From the NCBI GenBank assembly GCA_037974665.1, contig CM075773.1, positions 19,024,146 to 19,088,145 of the forward strand: a stretch of DNA of 64,000 nt, read 5' to 3'. This document shows positions 1 to 12,081 of this stretch, one piece after another. A program made the translations under genes and the position numbers. Every line of letters begins with the position of its first letter. Within the stretch, counting starts at the first letter, position 1. The notes below the pieces were generated by a model. The model was not told the DNA's origin. It saw nothing but the letters and a program-made list of their open reading frames with translations, and ran no database searches. This stretch comes from Ehretia macrophylla (lineage: Eukaryota > Streptophyta > Magnoliopsida > Boraginales > Ehretiaceae).

Positions 1-137
1 CTGATGAAATCGTTCGATTTTGGGCTTCGAAAAAAGGCCCAGCGAAGCAACGCTTGCTGTCCTGTCGTAGAGCTCTCGGAGAGCTTTCAAACGGTATGTT
101 GTGGACCGCGTAAATCTTTACGGATCAAAAGTTATGG

Positions 138-147
138 GCTCCGGAGC
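138..147 (+). other. Perfect 10-bp palindrome GCTCCGGAGC (example)
   Basis: This lies at unit positions 18-27, immediately after the conserved AAAAGTTATGG core. Most units keep it; frequent variants read GCTCTGGAGC or GCTCCGGAGT. Together with the dyad at unit positions 293-307 it brackets the most conserved part of the unit. Confidence 0.7.
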
Positions 148-649
148 GACGGACACCTGGTCCCAAGCCCCCCGCCCCCAGTTTGCGGGCCCAGCCTCTA
201 CGCGAAGCGAAGCTGGCTCGCCCAAGGTGCCGTGGGATTCGGTAACAAAAATGGGACGGATTGGGTTGTCGCCCTTTTCGCTGTGCACGACGTACGATTC
301 GGGACGGAAAAACAGCGCAAAAGAAGAAAAGTGTCGCGAAACTGATGTAAACGTTCGATTTTGGGCCCCGAAAAAAGGCCCGGTGAAGCACAGCTTGGCT
401 GCCCCGTCGTAGAGCTCTCGGAGAGCTTTCCAACGGTATGCTGTGGGCCGCGTAACTCTTTACGGATCAAAAGTTATGGGCTCCGGAGTGACGGAGACTT
501 GGTCGCAAGCCCCACGCCCTCGGTTTGTGGGCCCAGCCTCTACGCGAATCGAAGGTGTCTCGCCCAAGGTGCCGTGGGATTCGGTAACAAAAATGGGACG
601 GATTGGGTTGTCGCCCTTTTCACGGTGCACGACGTACGATACGGGACGG

Positions 650-718
650 AAAAACAGCGCAAAAGAAGAAAAGTGTCCCGAAACTGATGAAAACGTTCGA
701 TTTTGGGCTCCTAAAAAA
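650..718 (+). other. Helically phased A/T tracts, predicted intrinsic bend (example unit)
   Basis: In the reference unit, A tracts lie at 650-654, 661-664, 669-672, 681-683, 690-693 and 713-718, with a T tract at 701-704. Their centres are about 8-13 bp apart and average close to one helical turn. Phased A tracts are known to curve DNA, so each unit probably carries one curved segment, repeated every 342 bp. The tracts are well kept across the window, although single tracts gain or lose a base in some units. Curvature is an inference from spacing; no structure was computed. Confidence 0.7.
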
Positions 719-748
719 GGCCCAGCGAAGCAAAGCTTGGCTGCCCCG
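719..748 (+). repeat. Hypervariable segment of the unit (example)
   Basis: Unit positions 257-286 hold most of the diagnostic variation between units. The start reads GGCCCAG, GGCACAG, GGTCCAG, GGCACAGGGAAG or GGAACTG. It is followed by GCGAAGC or GCAAAGC, then AAAGC, GAAGC, ATAGC or ACAGC, then TTGGCTG or TTAGCTG, then CCCCG, TCCCG or CCCCA. The flanking bases on both sides change far less. Variants of this segment travel with particular variants elsewhere in the unit, which allows unit types to be recognised. Confidence 0.8.
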
Positions 749-754
749 TCGTAG

Positions 755-769
755 AGCTCTCGGAGAGCT
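755..769 (+). other. Short dyad AGCTCTC-G-GAGAGCT (example unit)
   Basis: A perfect 7-bp inverted repeat around one central base, at unit positions 293-307. It is present in most units of the array and includes a GAGCTC (SacI-type) site. Variants such as GAGATCTC, GAGCCCTC or GGATAGCT break it in some unit types. Short dyads are common in centromeric satellites, where they have been proposed to extrude as non-B structures. No protein binding site is claimed. Confidence 0.75.
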
Positions 770-3700
770 TTCCAACGGTATGCTGTAGGCCGCGTAACTC
801 TTTACGGATCAAAAGTTATGGGTTTGGAGCGACGGAGACCTGGTCCCAAGCCCCACGCCCTCGGTTTGCGGGCCCAGCCTCTACGTGAAGCGAATTTGTC
901 TCGCCCAACGTGCCGTGGGATTCGGTAACAGAAATGGGACGGATTGGGTTGTCGCCCTTTTCGCGGCGCGCGACGTATGATCCGGGACGGAAAAACAGCG
1001 CAAAAGAAGAAAAGTGTCCCGAAACTGATGAAAACGTTCGATTTTGGGCTATGAAAAAAGGTCCAGCGAAGCGAGCTTGGCTGTCCCCTCGTAGAGCACT
1101 CGGAGAGCTTTCCAACGGTATGCTGTGGGCCGCGTAACTCTTTACGGATCAAAAGTTATGGGCTTTGGAGCGACGGAGACCTGGTCCCAAGCCCCACAAC
1201 CTCGGTTTGCGGGCCCTGCCTCTACGCAAAGCGAAGCTGTCTCGGCCAAGGTGCCGCGGGATTCGGTAACAGAATTGGGACGGTTTGGGTTGTAGCCCTT
1301 TTCGCAGCGCACGACGTACGATCCGGGACGGAAAAACAGCGCGAAAGAAGAAAAATGTCCCGAAACTGATGAAAACGTTGGATTTTGGGCACCGAAAAAA
1401 GGCCCAGCGAAGCTGCCTTAGCTGCCCCGTCGTAGAGCTCTCGGAGTTCTTTCCAACGGTATGCTGTGGGCCGCGTAACTCTTTACGGATCAAAAGTTAT
1501 GGGCTCCGGAGCGACGGAGACCTGGTACCAAGCCCCACGCCCTCGGTTTGTGGGCCCAGCCTCTATGCGAAGAGAAGCTGTCTCGCCCAAGGTGCCGCGG
1601 GATTCGGTAACAGAATTGGGACGGATTGGGTTGTCGCCCTTTTCGCGGCGCACGACGTACGATCCAGGACGGAAAAACAGCGCAAAAGAAGAAAAGTGTA
1701 CCGAAACTGATGAAAACGTTCGATTTTGTTCTCCAAAAAAAGGCACAGCAAAGCATAGCTTGGCTGTCCCGTTGTAGATCCCTCGGAGAGCTTTCCAACG
1801 GTATGCTGTGGGCCGCGTAACTCTTTACGGATCAAAAGTTATAGGCTCCGGAGTGACGGAGACTTGGTCGCAAGCCCCACGCCCTCGGTTTGTGGGCCCA
1901 GCCTCTACGTGAAGCGAAGCTGTCTCGCCCAAGGTGCCATGGGATTCGGTAACAAAAATGGGACGGATCGGGTTGTCGCCCTTTTCGCGTCGCACGACGT
2001 ACGATCCGGGACGGAAAAACTGCGCAAAAGAAGAAAAGTGTCCCGAAACTGATGAAAACGTTCGATTTTGGGCTCCTAAAAAAGGCCCAGCGAAGCAAAT
2101 CTTGGATGCCCCATCGTAGAGCTCTCGGAGAGCTTTCCAACGGTATGCTGTCGGCCGCTTAACTCCTTACGGATCAAAAGTTATGGGCTCCGGAGCGACG
2201 AAGACCTGGTCCCAAGCCCCATGCACTCGGTTTGCGGGCCCAGCCTCTACGTGAAGCGAAGCTGTCTCGCCCAAGGTGCCGCGGGATTCGGTAACAGAAA
2301 CGGGACAGATTGGGCTGTCGCCCTGTTCGCGGCGCGCGACGTACGATCCGGGACGGAAAAACAACGCAAAAGAAGAAAAATGTCCCGAAACTGATGAAAA
2401 CGTTCGATTTTGGGCTCTGAAAAAAGGCCAAGCGAAGCAAAGCTTAGCTGCCCCATCGTAGAGCTCTCGGAGAGCTTTCCAACGGTATGCTGTCGGCCGT
2501 GTAACTCCTTACGGATCAAAAGTTATGGGCTCCGGAGCGACGGAGACCTGGTCCAAAGCCCCACGCACTCAGTTTGCGGGCCCAGCCTCTACACGAATCG
2601 AAGCTGTCTAGCCCAAGGTGCCGCCAGATTCGGTAACAAAAATGGAACGGATTGGGTTGTCGCCCTTTTCGCGGCGCACGACTTACGATCCGGGACGGAA
2701 AAATAGCACAAAAGTAGAAAAGTGTCCTGAAACTGATGAAATCGTTCGATTTTGGGCTCCGAAAAAAGGCCCAGCGAAGCACAGCTTGGCTGCCCCGTCG
2801 TAGAGCTCTCGGAGAGCTTTCAAACGGTATGCTGTGGGCCGCGTAACTCTTTACGGATCAAAAGTTATGGGCTCCGGAGCGACGGAGACTAGGTCGCAAG
2901 CCCCACGCCCTCGGTTTGCGGGCCCAGCCTCTACGCGAATCGAAGCTATCTCGCCCAAGGTACAGCGGGATTCGGTAACAGAAATGGGACGGATTGGGTT
3001 GTCGCCCTTTTCGCGGCGCACGACGGACGATCCGGGACGGAAAAACAGCGCAAAAGAAGAAAAGTGTCCCGAAACTGATGAAAACGTTCGATTTTGGGCT
3101 CCGAAAAAAGGCACAGGGAAGCATAGCTTAGCTGTCCCGTCGTAGAGCTCTCGGAGAGCTTTCTAACGGTATGCTGTGGGCCGCGTAACTCTTTACGGAT
3201 CAAAAGTTATGGGCTCCGGAGCGACGGAGACCTGGTCCCAAGCCCCACGCCTTCGGTTTGCGAGCCCAGCCTCTACGCGAAGCGAAGCTGTCTGGCCTAA
3301 GGTGCCGCGGGGTTCGGTAACAGAATTGGGACGGATTCGGTTGTCGCCCTTTTCGCGGCGCACGACTTACGATCCGGGACGGAAAAACAGCACAAAAGAA
3401 GAAAAGTGTCCCGAAACTGATGAAAATGTTCGATTTTGGGCTCCGAAAAAAGGTCCAGCGAAGCGAAGCTTGGCTGTCCCGTCGTAGAGCTCTCGGAGAG
3501 CTTTCCAACGGTATGCTGTAGGCCGCGTAACTCCTTACGGATCAAAAGTTATGGGCTCCGGAGCGACGGAGACCAGGTCCCAAGCCCCACGCCCTCGGTT
3601 TGCGGGCCCAGCCTCTACGGGAATCGAAGCTGTCTCGCCGAAGGTGCCGCGGGATTCGGTAACAGAAACGGGACGGATTGGGTTGTCGCCCTTTTCGCGG

Positions 3701-4562
3701 CGCACGACGTACGATCGGGGAGGGAAAAACAGCGAAAAAAAAGAAATGTGTCCCGAAACTGATGAAAACGTTCGATTTTGGGCTCCGAAAAAAGGTCCAG
3801 CGAAGCAAAGCTTGGCTGCCCCGTCGTAGAGCTCTCGGAGAGCTTTCCAACGGTATGTTGTAGGCCGCGTAACTTTTTACGGATCAAAAGTTATGGGCTC
3901 CGGAGCGACGGAGACCTGGTCCCAAGCCCCACGCCCTCGGTTTGCGGGCCCAGCCTCTACGCGAAGCGAAGCTGTCTCGCCCAAGGTGCCGCGGGATTCA
4001 GTAACAGAAATGGAACGGATTGGGTTGTCGCCCATTTCGCGGCGCGCGACGTACGATTCAGGACGGAAAAACAGCGCAAAAGAAGAAAATTGTCCCGAAA
4101 CTGATGAAAACGTTTGATTTTGGGCTCTGAAAAAAGGCCCAACGAAGCAGGCTTAGCTGTCCCATCGTAGAGCTCTAGGAGAGCTTTCCAACGGTATGGT
4201 GTGGGCCGCGTAACTACTTACGGATCAAAAGTTATGGGCTCCGGAGCGACGGAGACCTGGTCCCAAGCCCCACGCCCTCGGTTTGCGGGCCCAGCCTCTA
4301 CGTGAAGCGAAGTTGTCTCGCCCAAGGTGCCGCAGGATTCGGTAACAGAAATGGAACGGATTAGGTTGTTGTCCTTTTCGCGGTGCGCGACGTACGATCC
4401 AGGACGAAAAAATAGCGCAAAAGAAGAAAAGTGTCCCGAAACTGATGAAAACGTTCGATTTTGGGCTCCGAAAAAAGGCACAGTGAAGCAAAGTTTGGCT
4501 GTCCCGTCGTAGAGCTCTCGGAGAGCTTTCCAACGGTATGCTGTGGGCCGCGTAACTCCATC

Positions 4563-5246
4563 CGGATCAAAAGTTATGAGCTCTGGAGCGACGGAGACCT
4601 GGTCCCAAGCCCCGCGCCCTCTGCTTGCGGGCCCAGCCTCCATGCGAAGCGAAGCTGTCTCGCCCAAGGTGCCGCGGGATTCGGTACCAGAGTCGGGACA
4701 GATTGGGCTGTCGCGCTGTTCGCGGCGCACGACGTACGATCCGGGACAGAAAAACGACACAAAGGAAGAAAAGTGTCCCAAAACTGATGAAAATGTTCGA
4801 TTTTGTTCTCCGAAAAAAGGCACAGCAAAGTATAGCTTGGCTGTCCCGTCGTAGAGCCCTCGGAGAGCTTTCCAACGGTATGCTGTGGGCCGCGTACCTC
4901 TTTACGGATCAAAAGTTATGGGCTCCGGAGCGACGGAGGCTTGGTCGCAAGCCCCACGCCCTCGGTTTGCGGGCCCAGCCTCTACGCGAATCGAAGCTGT
5001 CTCGCCCAAGGTGCCGTGGGATTCGGTAACAAAAATGGGACGGATTGGGTTGTCGCCCTTTTCGCGGCGCACGACGTACGATCCGAGATGGAAAAACAGC
5101 GCAAAAGAAGAAAAGTGTCCCGAAACTGATGAAAAAGTTTGATTTTGGGCTCCGAAAAAAGGCACAGGGAAGCATAGCTTAGCTGTCCCGTCGTAGAGCT
5201 CTTGGAGAGCTTTCCAACGGTATGTTGTCGGCCGCGTAACTCTTTA
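4563..5246 (+). repeat. T-K two-unit module, copy 1
   Basis: The T unit (4563-4904) has TTTTGTTCTCCG in place of TTTTGGGCTCCG, followed by AGAGCCCTCGG. The K unit (4905-5246) has GATGAAAAAGTTTGATTT and GGCACAGGGAAGCATAG. The same ordered pair recurs at 26440, 31912 and 37035, so the module moves as a block. This T unit also starts with CTCCATCCGG, shared only with the unit at 11740. Confidence 0.8.
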
Positions 5247-6271
5247 CGGATCAAAAGTTATGGGCTCCGGAGCGACGGAGACCTGGTCCAAAGCCCCACG
5301 CACTCGGTTTGCGGGCCCAGCCTCTAGGTGAAGCGAATTTGTCTCGCCCGAGGTGCCGCGGGATTCGGTAACAGAAATGGGACGGATCGGGTTGTCTCCC
5401 TTTTCGCGTCGCACGACGTACGATCCGGGACGGAAAAACAGCGCAAAAGAAGAAAAGTGTCCCGAAACTGATGAAAACGTTCGATTTTGGGCTCCGAAAA
5501 AAGGCCCAGCGAAGCATAGATTGGCTGTCCCGTCGTAGAGCTCTCGGAGAGCTATCCAACGGTATGCTGTGGGCCGCTTAACTCATTAGGGATCAAAAGT
5601 TATGGGGTCCGGAGGGACGGAGACTTGGTGCCAAGCCCCACGCCCTCGGTTTATGGGCCCAGCCTCTATGCGAAGCGAAGCTGTCTCGCCCAAGGTGCCG
5701 CGGGATTCGGTAACAGAATTGGGACGGATTGGGTTGTCGCCCTTTTTGCGGCGCACGACGTACGATCCGGGACGGAAAAACAGAGCAAAAGAAGAAAAGT
5801 GTCCCGAAACTGATGAAAACGTTCGATTTTGTTCTCCGAAAAAAGGCACAGCAAAGCATAGCCTGGCTGTCCCGTCGTAGAGCCCCCGGAGAGCTTTCCA
5901 ACGGTATGCTGTGGGCCGCGTAACTCTTTACGGATCAAAAGTTATGGGCTCCGGAGCGACGGAGACTTGGTCGCAAGCCCCACGCCCTCGGTTTGCGGGC
6001 CCAGCCTCTACGCGAATCGAAGCTGTCTCGCCCAAGGTGCCTTGGATTCGGTAACAAAAATGGGACGGATTGGGTTGTCGCCCTTTTCGCGGCGCACGAC
6101 GTACGATCCGGGACGGAAAAACAACTCAAAAGAAGAAAAGTGTCCCGAAACTGATGAAAAAGTTCGATTTTGGGCTCCGAAAAAAGGTCCAGCGAAGCAA
6201 AGCTTGGCTGCCCCGTCGTAGAGCTCTCGGAGAGCTTTCCAACGGTATGCTGTAGGCCGCGTAACTCCTTA

Positions 6272-6613
6272 CGGATCAAAAGTTATGGGCTCCGGAGCGA
6301 CGGAGACCTGGTCCCAAGCCCCACGCCCTCGGTTTGCGGGCCCAGCCTCTAGGGGAAACGAAGCTGTCTCGCCCAAGGTGCCGCGGGATTCGGTAACAGA
6401 AATGGGACGGATTGGGTTGTCGCCCTTTTCGCGGCGCACGACGGACGATCCGGGACGGAAAAACAGCACAAAAGAAGAAAAGTGTCCCGAAACTGATGAA
6501 AACGTTCGATTTTGGGCTCCGAAAAAAGGTCCAGCGAAGCAAAGCTTGGCTGCCCCATCGTAGAGCTCTCGGAGAGCTTTCCAACGGTATGCTGTAGGCC
6601 GCGTAACTCCTTA
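6272..6613 (+). repeat. G-type unit nearly identical to one 37.6 kb away
   Basis: It carries CTAGGGGAAACGAAG, CGACGGACG, CAGCACAAAAG, GGTCCAGCG and GCTGTAGGCC. Aligned by hand to 43874-44215 it differs at two of 342 positions (CTAGGG versus CTAGGT, and CCCCATCG versus CCCCGTCG). Confidence 0.85.
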
Positions 6614-7984
6614 CGGATCAAAAGTTATGGGCTCCGGAGCGACGGAGACCTGGTCCCAAGCCCCACGCCCTCGGTTTGCGAGCCCAGCCTCTACGCGAAG
6701 CGAAGCTGTCTCGCCCAAGGTGCGCGGGATTCGGTAACAAAAATGGGACGGATTGGGTTGTCGCCCTTTTCGCGGCGCACGACGTACGATCCGGGACGAA
6801 AAACTGCGCGAAAGAAGAAAAGTGTCCCGAAACTGATGAAAACCTTCGATTTTGGGCTCCGAGAAAAGGCCCAGCGAAGTGAAGCTTGGTTGCCCCGTCG
6901 TAGAGCTCTCGGAGAGCTTTCCAACGGTATGTTGTAGGCCGCGTAACTCCTTACGGATCAAAAGTTATGGGCTCCGGAGCGACGGAGACCAGGTCCCAAG
7001 CCCCACGCCATCGGTTTGCGGGCCCAGCCTCTAGGTGAAACGAAGCTGTCTCGCCCAAGGTGCCGCCGGATTTGGTAACAAAAATGGAACGGATTGGGTT
7101 GTCGCCCTTTTCGCGGCGCACGACTTACGATCCGGGACGGAAAAATAGCACAAAAGTAGAAAAGTGTCCTGAAACTGATGAAAACGTTCTATTTTGGGCT
7201 CCGAAAAAAGGCCCAGCGAAGCATAGCTTGGCTGTCCCGTCGTAGAACTCTCGGAGAGCTTTCCAACGGTATGCTGTGGGCCGCGTAACTCTTTACGAAT
7301 CAAAAGTTATGGGCTCCGGAGCGACGGAGACCTGGTCCCAAGCCCCACGCCCTCGGTTTCGGGGCACAGCCTCTACGTGAAGCGAAGCTGTCTCGCCCAA
7401 GGTGCCGAGGGATTCGGTAACAGAAATGGGACGGATTGGGTTGTCGCCCCTTTAGCGGCGCGCGACGTACGATCCGGGACGGAAAAACAGCGCAAAAGAA
7501 GAAAAGTGTCCCGAAACTGATGAAAATTTTCGATTTTGGGCTCCGAAAAAAAGGCACAGCAAAGCATAGCTTAGCTGTCCCGTCGTAGAGCTCTCAGAGA
7601 GCTTTCCAACGGTATGCTGTGGGCCGCGTAACTCTTTACGGATCAAAAGTTATGGGCTTCGGAGCGACGGAGACCTGGTCCCAAGCCCCACGCCCTCGGT
7701 TTGCGGGCCAGCCTCTAGGTGAAACGAAGCTGTCTCGCCCAAGGTGCCGCGGGATTCGGTAACAGAAATGGGACGGATTGGGTTGTCGCCCTTTTCGCGG
7801 CGCACGACGGACGATCCGGGACGGAAAAACAGCACAAAAGAAGAAAAGTGTCCCGAAATTGATGAAAACGTTCGATTTTGGGCTCCGAAAAAAGGTCCAG
7901 CGAAGCTAAGCTTAGCTGCCTCATCGTAGAGCTCTCGGAGAGCTTTCCAACGGTATGCTGTAGGCCGCGTAACTCCTTACGGAT

Positions 7985-8655
7985 CAAAAGTTATGGGCTC
8001 CGGAGCGACGGAGACCTGGTCCCAAGCCCCACGCCCTCGGTTTGCGGGCCCAGCCTCTACGCGAAGCGAAGCTGTCTCGCCCGAGGTGCCGCGGGATTCG
8101 GTAACAGAAATGCGACGGTTTGGGTTGTCGCCCTTTTCGCGGCGCACGACGTACGATCCGGGACGGAAAAACAGCGCGAAAGAAGAAAAGTGTCCCGAAA
8201 CTGATGAAAACGTTCGATTTTGGGCTCCGAAAAAAGGCACATCGAAGCAAAGCTTGGGTGTCCCGTCGTAGAGCTCTCGGAGAGCTTTCCAACGGTATGC
8301 TGTGGGCCGCGTAACTCTTTACGGATCAAAAGTTATGGGCTCTGGAGCGACGGAGACCTAGTCCCAAGCCCCACGCCCTCGGTTTGCGGGCCCAGCCTCT
8401 ACGCGAAGCGAAGCTGTGTCGCCCAAGGTGCCGCAGGATTCGGTAACAGAATTGGGACGGATTGGGTTGTCGCCCTTTTCACGGCGCAGGACGTAAGATC
8501 CGGGACGGAAAAAGAGCGCGAAAGAAGAAAAATGTCCCGAAACTGATGAAAACTTTCGATTTTGGGCTCCGAAAAAAGGCACAGCGAAGCAAAGCTTGCT
8601 GCCCCGTCGTAGAGCTCTCGGGGAGCTTTCCAACGGTATGCTGTGGGCCGCGTAA
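7985..8655 (+). repeat. Two-unit block related to 27.47-28.15 kb and 32.94-33.62 kb
   Basis: The first unit has AAATGCGACGGTTTGGG. The second has GACCTAGTCCCAA, a CGCAGGACG block and GAAAACTTTCGATTTT. The same ordered pair lies inside both copies of the nine-unit duplication (markers at about 27.60 and 27.97 kb, and about 33.07 and 33.44 kb). It is therefore an older partial relative of that block. Confidence 0.7.
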
Positions 8656-11600
8656 CTTTTTACGGATCAAAAGTTATGGGCTCCGGAGCGACGGAGACCT
8701 GGTCCCAAGCCGCACGCCCTCGGTTTGCGGGCCCAGCCTCTACGCGAATCGAAGCTGTCTCGCCCAAGGTGCGGCGGGATTCGGTAACAGAATTGGGACG
8801 GATTGGGTTGTCGCCCTTTTCGCGGCGCACGACGGACGATCCGGGACCGAAAAATAGCACAAAAGAAGAAAAGTGTCCCGAAACTGATGAAAACGTTCGA
8901 TTTTGGGCTCCAAAAAAAGGTCCAGCGAAGCGAAGCTTGGCTGTCCCGTCGTAGAGCTCTCGGAGAGCTTTCCAACGGTATGCTGTAGGCCGCGTAACTC
9001 CTTACGGATCAAAAGTTATGGGCTCCGGAGCGACGGAGACCTGGTCCCAAGCCCCACGCCCTCGGTTTGCGGGCCCAGCCTCTACCTGAAAGGAAGCTGT
9101 CTCGCCCAAGGTGCCGCGGGATTCGGTAACAGAAATGGGACGGATTGGGTTGTCGCCCTTTTCGCGGCGCACGACGGACGATCCGGGACGGAAAAACAGC
9201 GCAAAAGAAGAAAAGTGTCCCGAAACTGATGAAAACGTTCGATTTTGGGCTCCGAAAAAAGGTCCAGCAAAGCAAAGCTTGGCTGTCCCGTCGTAGAGCT
9301 CTCGGAGAGCTTTCCAACGGTATGCTGTAGGCCGCGTAACTCCTTACGGATCAAAAGTTATGGGCTCCGGAGCGACGGAGACCAGGTCCCAAGCCCCACG
9401 CCCACGTTTTGCGGGCCCAGCCTCTACGCGAATCGAAGCTGTCTCGCCCAAGGTACTGCGGGATTCGGTAACAAAAATGGGACGGATTGGGTTGTCTCCC
9501 TTTTCGCGGCGCGCGACGTACGATTCGGGACGGAAAAACAGCGCAAAAGAAGAAAATTGTCCCGAAACTGATGAAAACGTTCGATTTTGGGCTCCGAAAA
9601 AAGGCCCAACGAAGCAGGCTTAGCTGTCCCGTCGTAGAGCTCTCGGAGAGCTTTCCACCGGTATGCTGTGGGCCGCGTACCTCTTTACGGATCAAAAGTT
9701 ATGGGCTCCGGAGCGACGGAGACTTGGTCCCAAGCCCCACGCCCTCGGTTTGTGGGCCCAGCCTCTACGCGAAGCGAAGCTGTCTCGGCCGAGGTGCCGC
9801 GGGATTCGGTAACAGAAATGGAACGGATTGGGTTGTCGCCCTTTTCGCGGCGCACGACGTACGATCCTGGACGAAAAAATAGCGCAATAGAAGAAAAGTG
9901 TCCCGAAACTGATGAAAACGTTCGATTTTGGGCTCCGAAAAAAGGCACAGTGAAGCAAAGTTTGGCTGTCCCGTCGTAGAGCTCTCGGATAGCTTTCCAA
10001 CGGTATGCTGTGGGCCGCGTAACTCTTTACGGATCAAAAGTTATGAGCTCTGGAGCGACGGAGACCTGGTCCCAAGCCCCACGCCCTCGGTTTGCGGGCC
10101 CAGCCTCTACGCGAAGTGAAGCTGTCTCGCCCAAGGTGCCGCGGGATTCGGTACAAGAATTGGGACGGATTGGGTTGTCGCCCTTTTCGCGGCGCACGAC
10201 GTACTATCCGGGACGGAAAAACAGCGCGAAAGAAGAAAACTGTCCCGAAACTGATGAAAATGTTCGATTTTGGGCTCCGAAAAAAGGCCCAGCGAAGCCA
10301 AGCTTAGCTGCCCCGTCGTAGAGCTCTCGGAGAGCTTTCCAACGGTATGCTGTGGGCCGCGTAACTCCTTACGGATCAAAAGTTATGGGCTCCGGAGCGA
10401 CGGAGACCTGGTCCCAAGCCCCACGCCCTCGGTTTGCGGGCCCAGCCTCTACGTGAAGCGAAGCTGTCTCGCCCAAGGTGCCGCGGGATTCGGTAACAGA
10501 AATGGGACGGATTGGGATGTCGCCCTTTTCGCGGCGCACGACGGACGATCCGGGACGGAAAAACAGCGCAAAAGAAGAAAAGTGTCCCGAAGCTGATGAA
10601 AACGTTCGATTTTGGGCTCCGAAAAAAGGTCCAGCAAAGCATAGCTTGGCTGTCCCGTCGTAGAGCTCTCGGAGAGCTTTCCAACGGTATGCTATGGGCC
10701 GCGTAACTCTTTACGGATCAAAAGTTATGGGCTCCGGAGCGACGGAGACTTGGTCGCAAGCCCCACGCCCACGGTTTGCGGGCCCAGCCTCTACGCGAAT
10801 CGAAGCTGTCTCGCCCAAGGTGCTGCGGGATTCGGTAACAAAAATGGGACGGATTGGGTTGTCTCCCTTTTCGCGGCGCACGACGTACGATCCGGGACGG
10901 AAAAACAGCGCAAAAGAAGAAAAGTGTCCCGAAACTGATGAAAACGTTGGATTTCGGGCTCCGAAAAAAGGCACATCGAAGCAAAGGTTAGCTGGCCCGT
11001 CGTAGGGCTATCGGATAGCTTTCCAACGGTATGTTGTGGGCCGCGTAACTCTTTACGGATCAAAAGTTATGGGCTCTGGAGCGACGGAGACCTGGTCCCA
11101 AGCCCCACGCCCTCGGTTTGCGGGCCCAGCCTCTAGGCGAAGCGAAGCTGTCTCGCCCAAGGTGCCGTGGGATTCGGTAACAGAAATGGGACGGATTGGG
11201 TTGTGGCCATTTTCGCAGCGCACGACGTAAGATTCGGGACCGAAAAACAGTGTAAAAGAAGAAAAGTGTCCCGAAACTGATGAAAACGTTCAATTTTGGG
11301 CTGCGAAAAAAGGCACAGCAAAGCATAGCTTGGCTGTCCCGTCGTAGAGCTCTCGGAGAGCTTTCCAACGGTATGCTGTGGGCCGCGTAACTCTTTACGG
11401 ATCAAAAGTTATTGGCTCCGGAGCGACGGAGACTTGGTCCCAAGCCCCACGCCCTCGGTTTGTGGGCCCAGCCTCTAGGTGAAGCGAATATGTCTTGCCC
11501 AAGGTGCCAAGGGATTCGGTAACAGAAATGGGATGGATCGGGTTGTCGCCCTTTTCGCGGCGCACGACGTACGATCCGGGACGGAAAAACAGCGCAATAG

Positions 11601-11739
11601 AAGAAAAGTGTCCCGAAACTGATGAAAACGTTCGATTTTGGGCTCCGAAAAAAGGCCAAGCGAAGCGCAGCTTGGCTGCCCCGTCGTAGAGCTCTCGGAG
11701 AGCTTTCCAACGGTATGCTGTGGGCCGCGTAACTCCATC

Positions 11740-12081
11740 CGGATCAAAAGTTATGAGCTCTGGAGCGACGGAGACCTGGTCCCAAGCCCCGCGCCCTCTG
11801 CTTGCGGGCCCAGCCTCCACGCGAAGCGAAGCTGTCTCGCCCAAGGTGCCGTGGGATTCGATAACAGAAATGGGGCGGATTGGGCTGTCGCCCTTTTCGC
11901 GGCGCGCGACGTACGATCCGGGACGGAAAAACAGCGCAAAAGAAGAAAAGTGTCCCGAAGCTGATGAAAACGTTCGATTTTGGGCTCCGAAAAAAGGCAC
12001 AGCAAAGCATAGCTTGGCTGTCCCGTCGTAGAGCTCTCGGAGAGCTTTCCAACGGTATGCTATGGGCCGCGTAACTCTTTA
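11740..12081 (+). repeat. CTCCATCCGG unit, partner of 4563-4904
   Basis: Only this unit and the one at 4563 share the combination CTCCATCCGG, TTATGAGCTCTGG, CCCCGCGCCCTCTGCTT and CCTCCA. They are 7,177 bp (21 units) apart. The change removes a TAA on the minus strand and so fuses two spurious open frames into a roughly 200-codon one at both places. Confidence 0.8.

Larger units (their letters stand above)
463..804 (+). repeat. Reference 342-bp unit used for numbering
   Basis: This is a complete unit in the phase used throughout, from CGGATCAAAAG to just before the next anchor at 805. It illustrates the layout. A GC-rich part covers unit positions 1-180 and includes CCCAAGCCCC-type runs, CGACGTACG and GATCCGGGACGG-like blocks. 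An A-rich stretch follows at 187-256. Then comes a variable segment at 257-286 and a conserved end at 287-342 containing GAGCTTTCCAACGGTATG. The phase is arbitrary; nothing in the sequence defines a natural start. 342 equals 2 x 171, but no convincing internal 171-bp dimer was found when the two halves were compared by eye. Confidence 0.95.

Noticed and set aside
463..804. Internal 171-bp dimer within the unit
   Set aside because: Shared words (GGGCTCCG, GCCCAG, CGAAGC) lie at inconsistent offsets of 227, 189 and 181 bp. No alignment of the two halves held up by eye; a computed self-alignment could still reveal an old dimer.
4218..4823. 201-codon minus-strand open frame (and its twin at 11395-12000)
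   Set aside because: Created by CTCCATCCGG replacing CTCTTTACGG, which removes a TAA. Both cases trace to one shared unit variant, not to selection for a protein.
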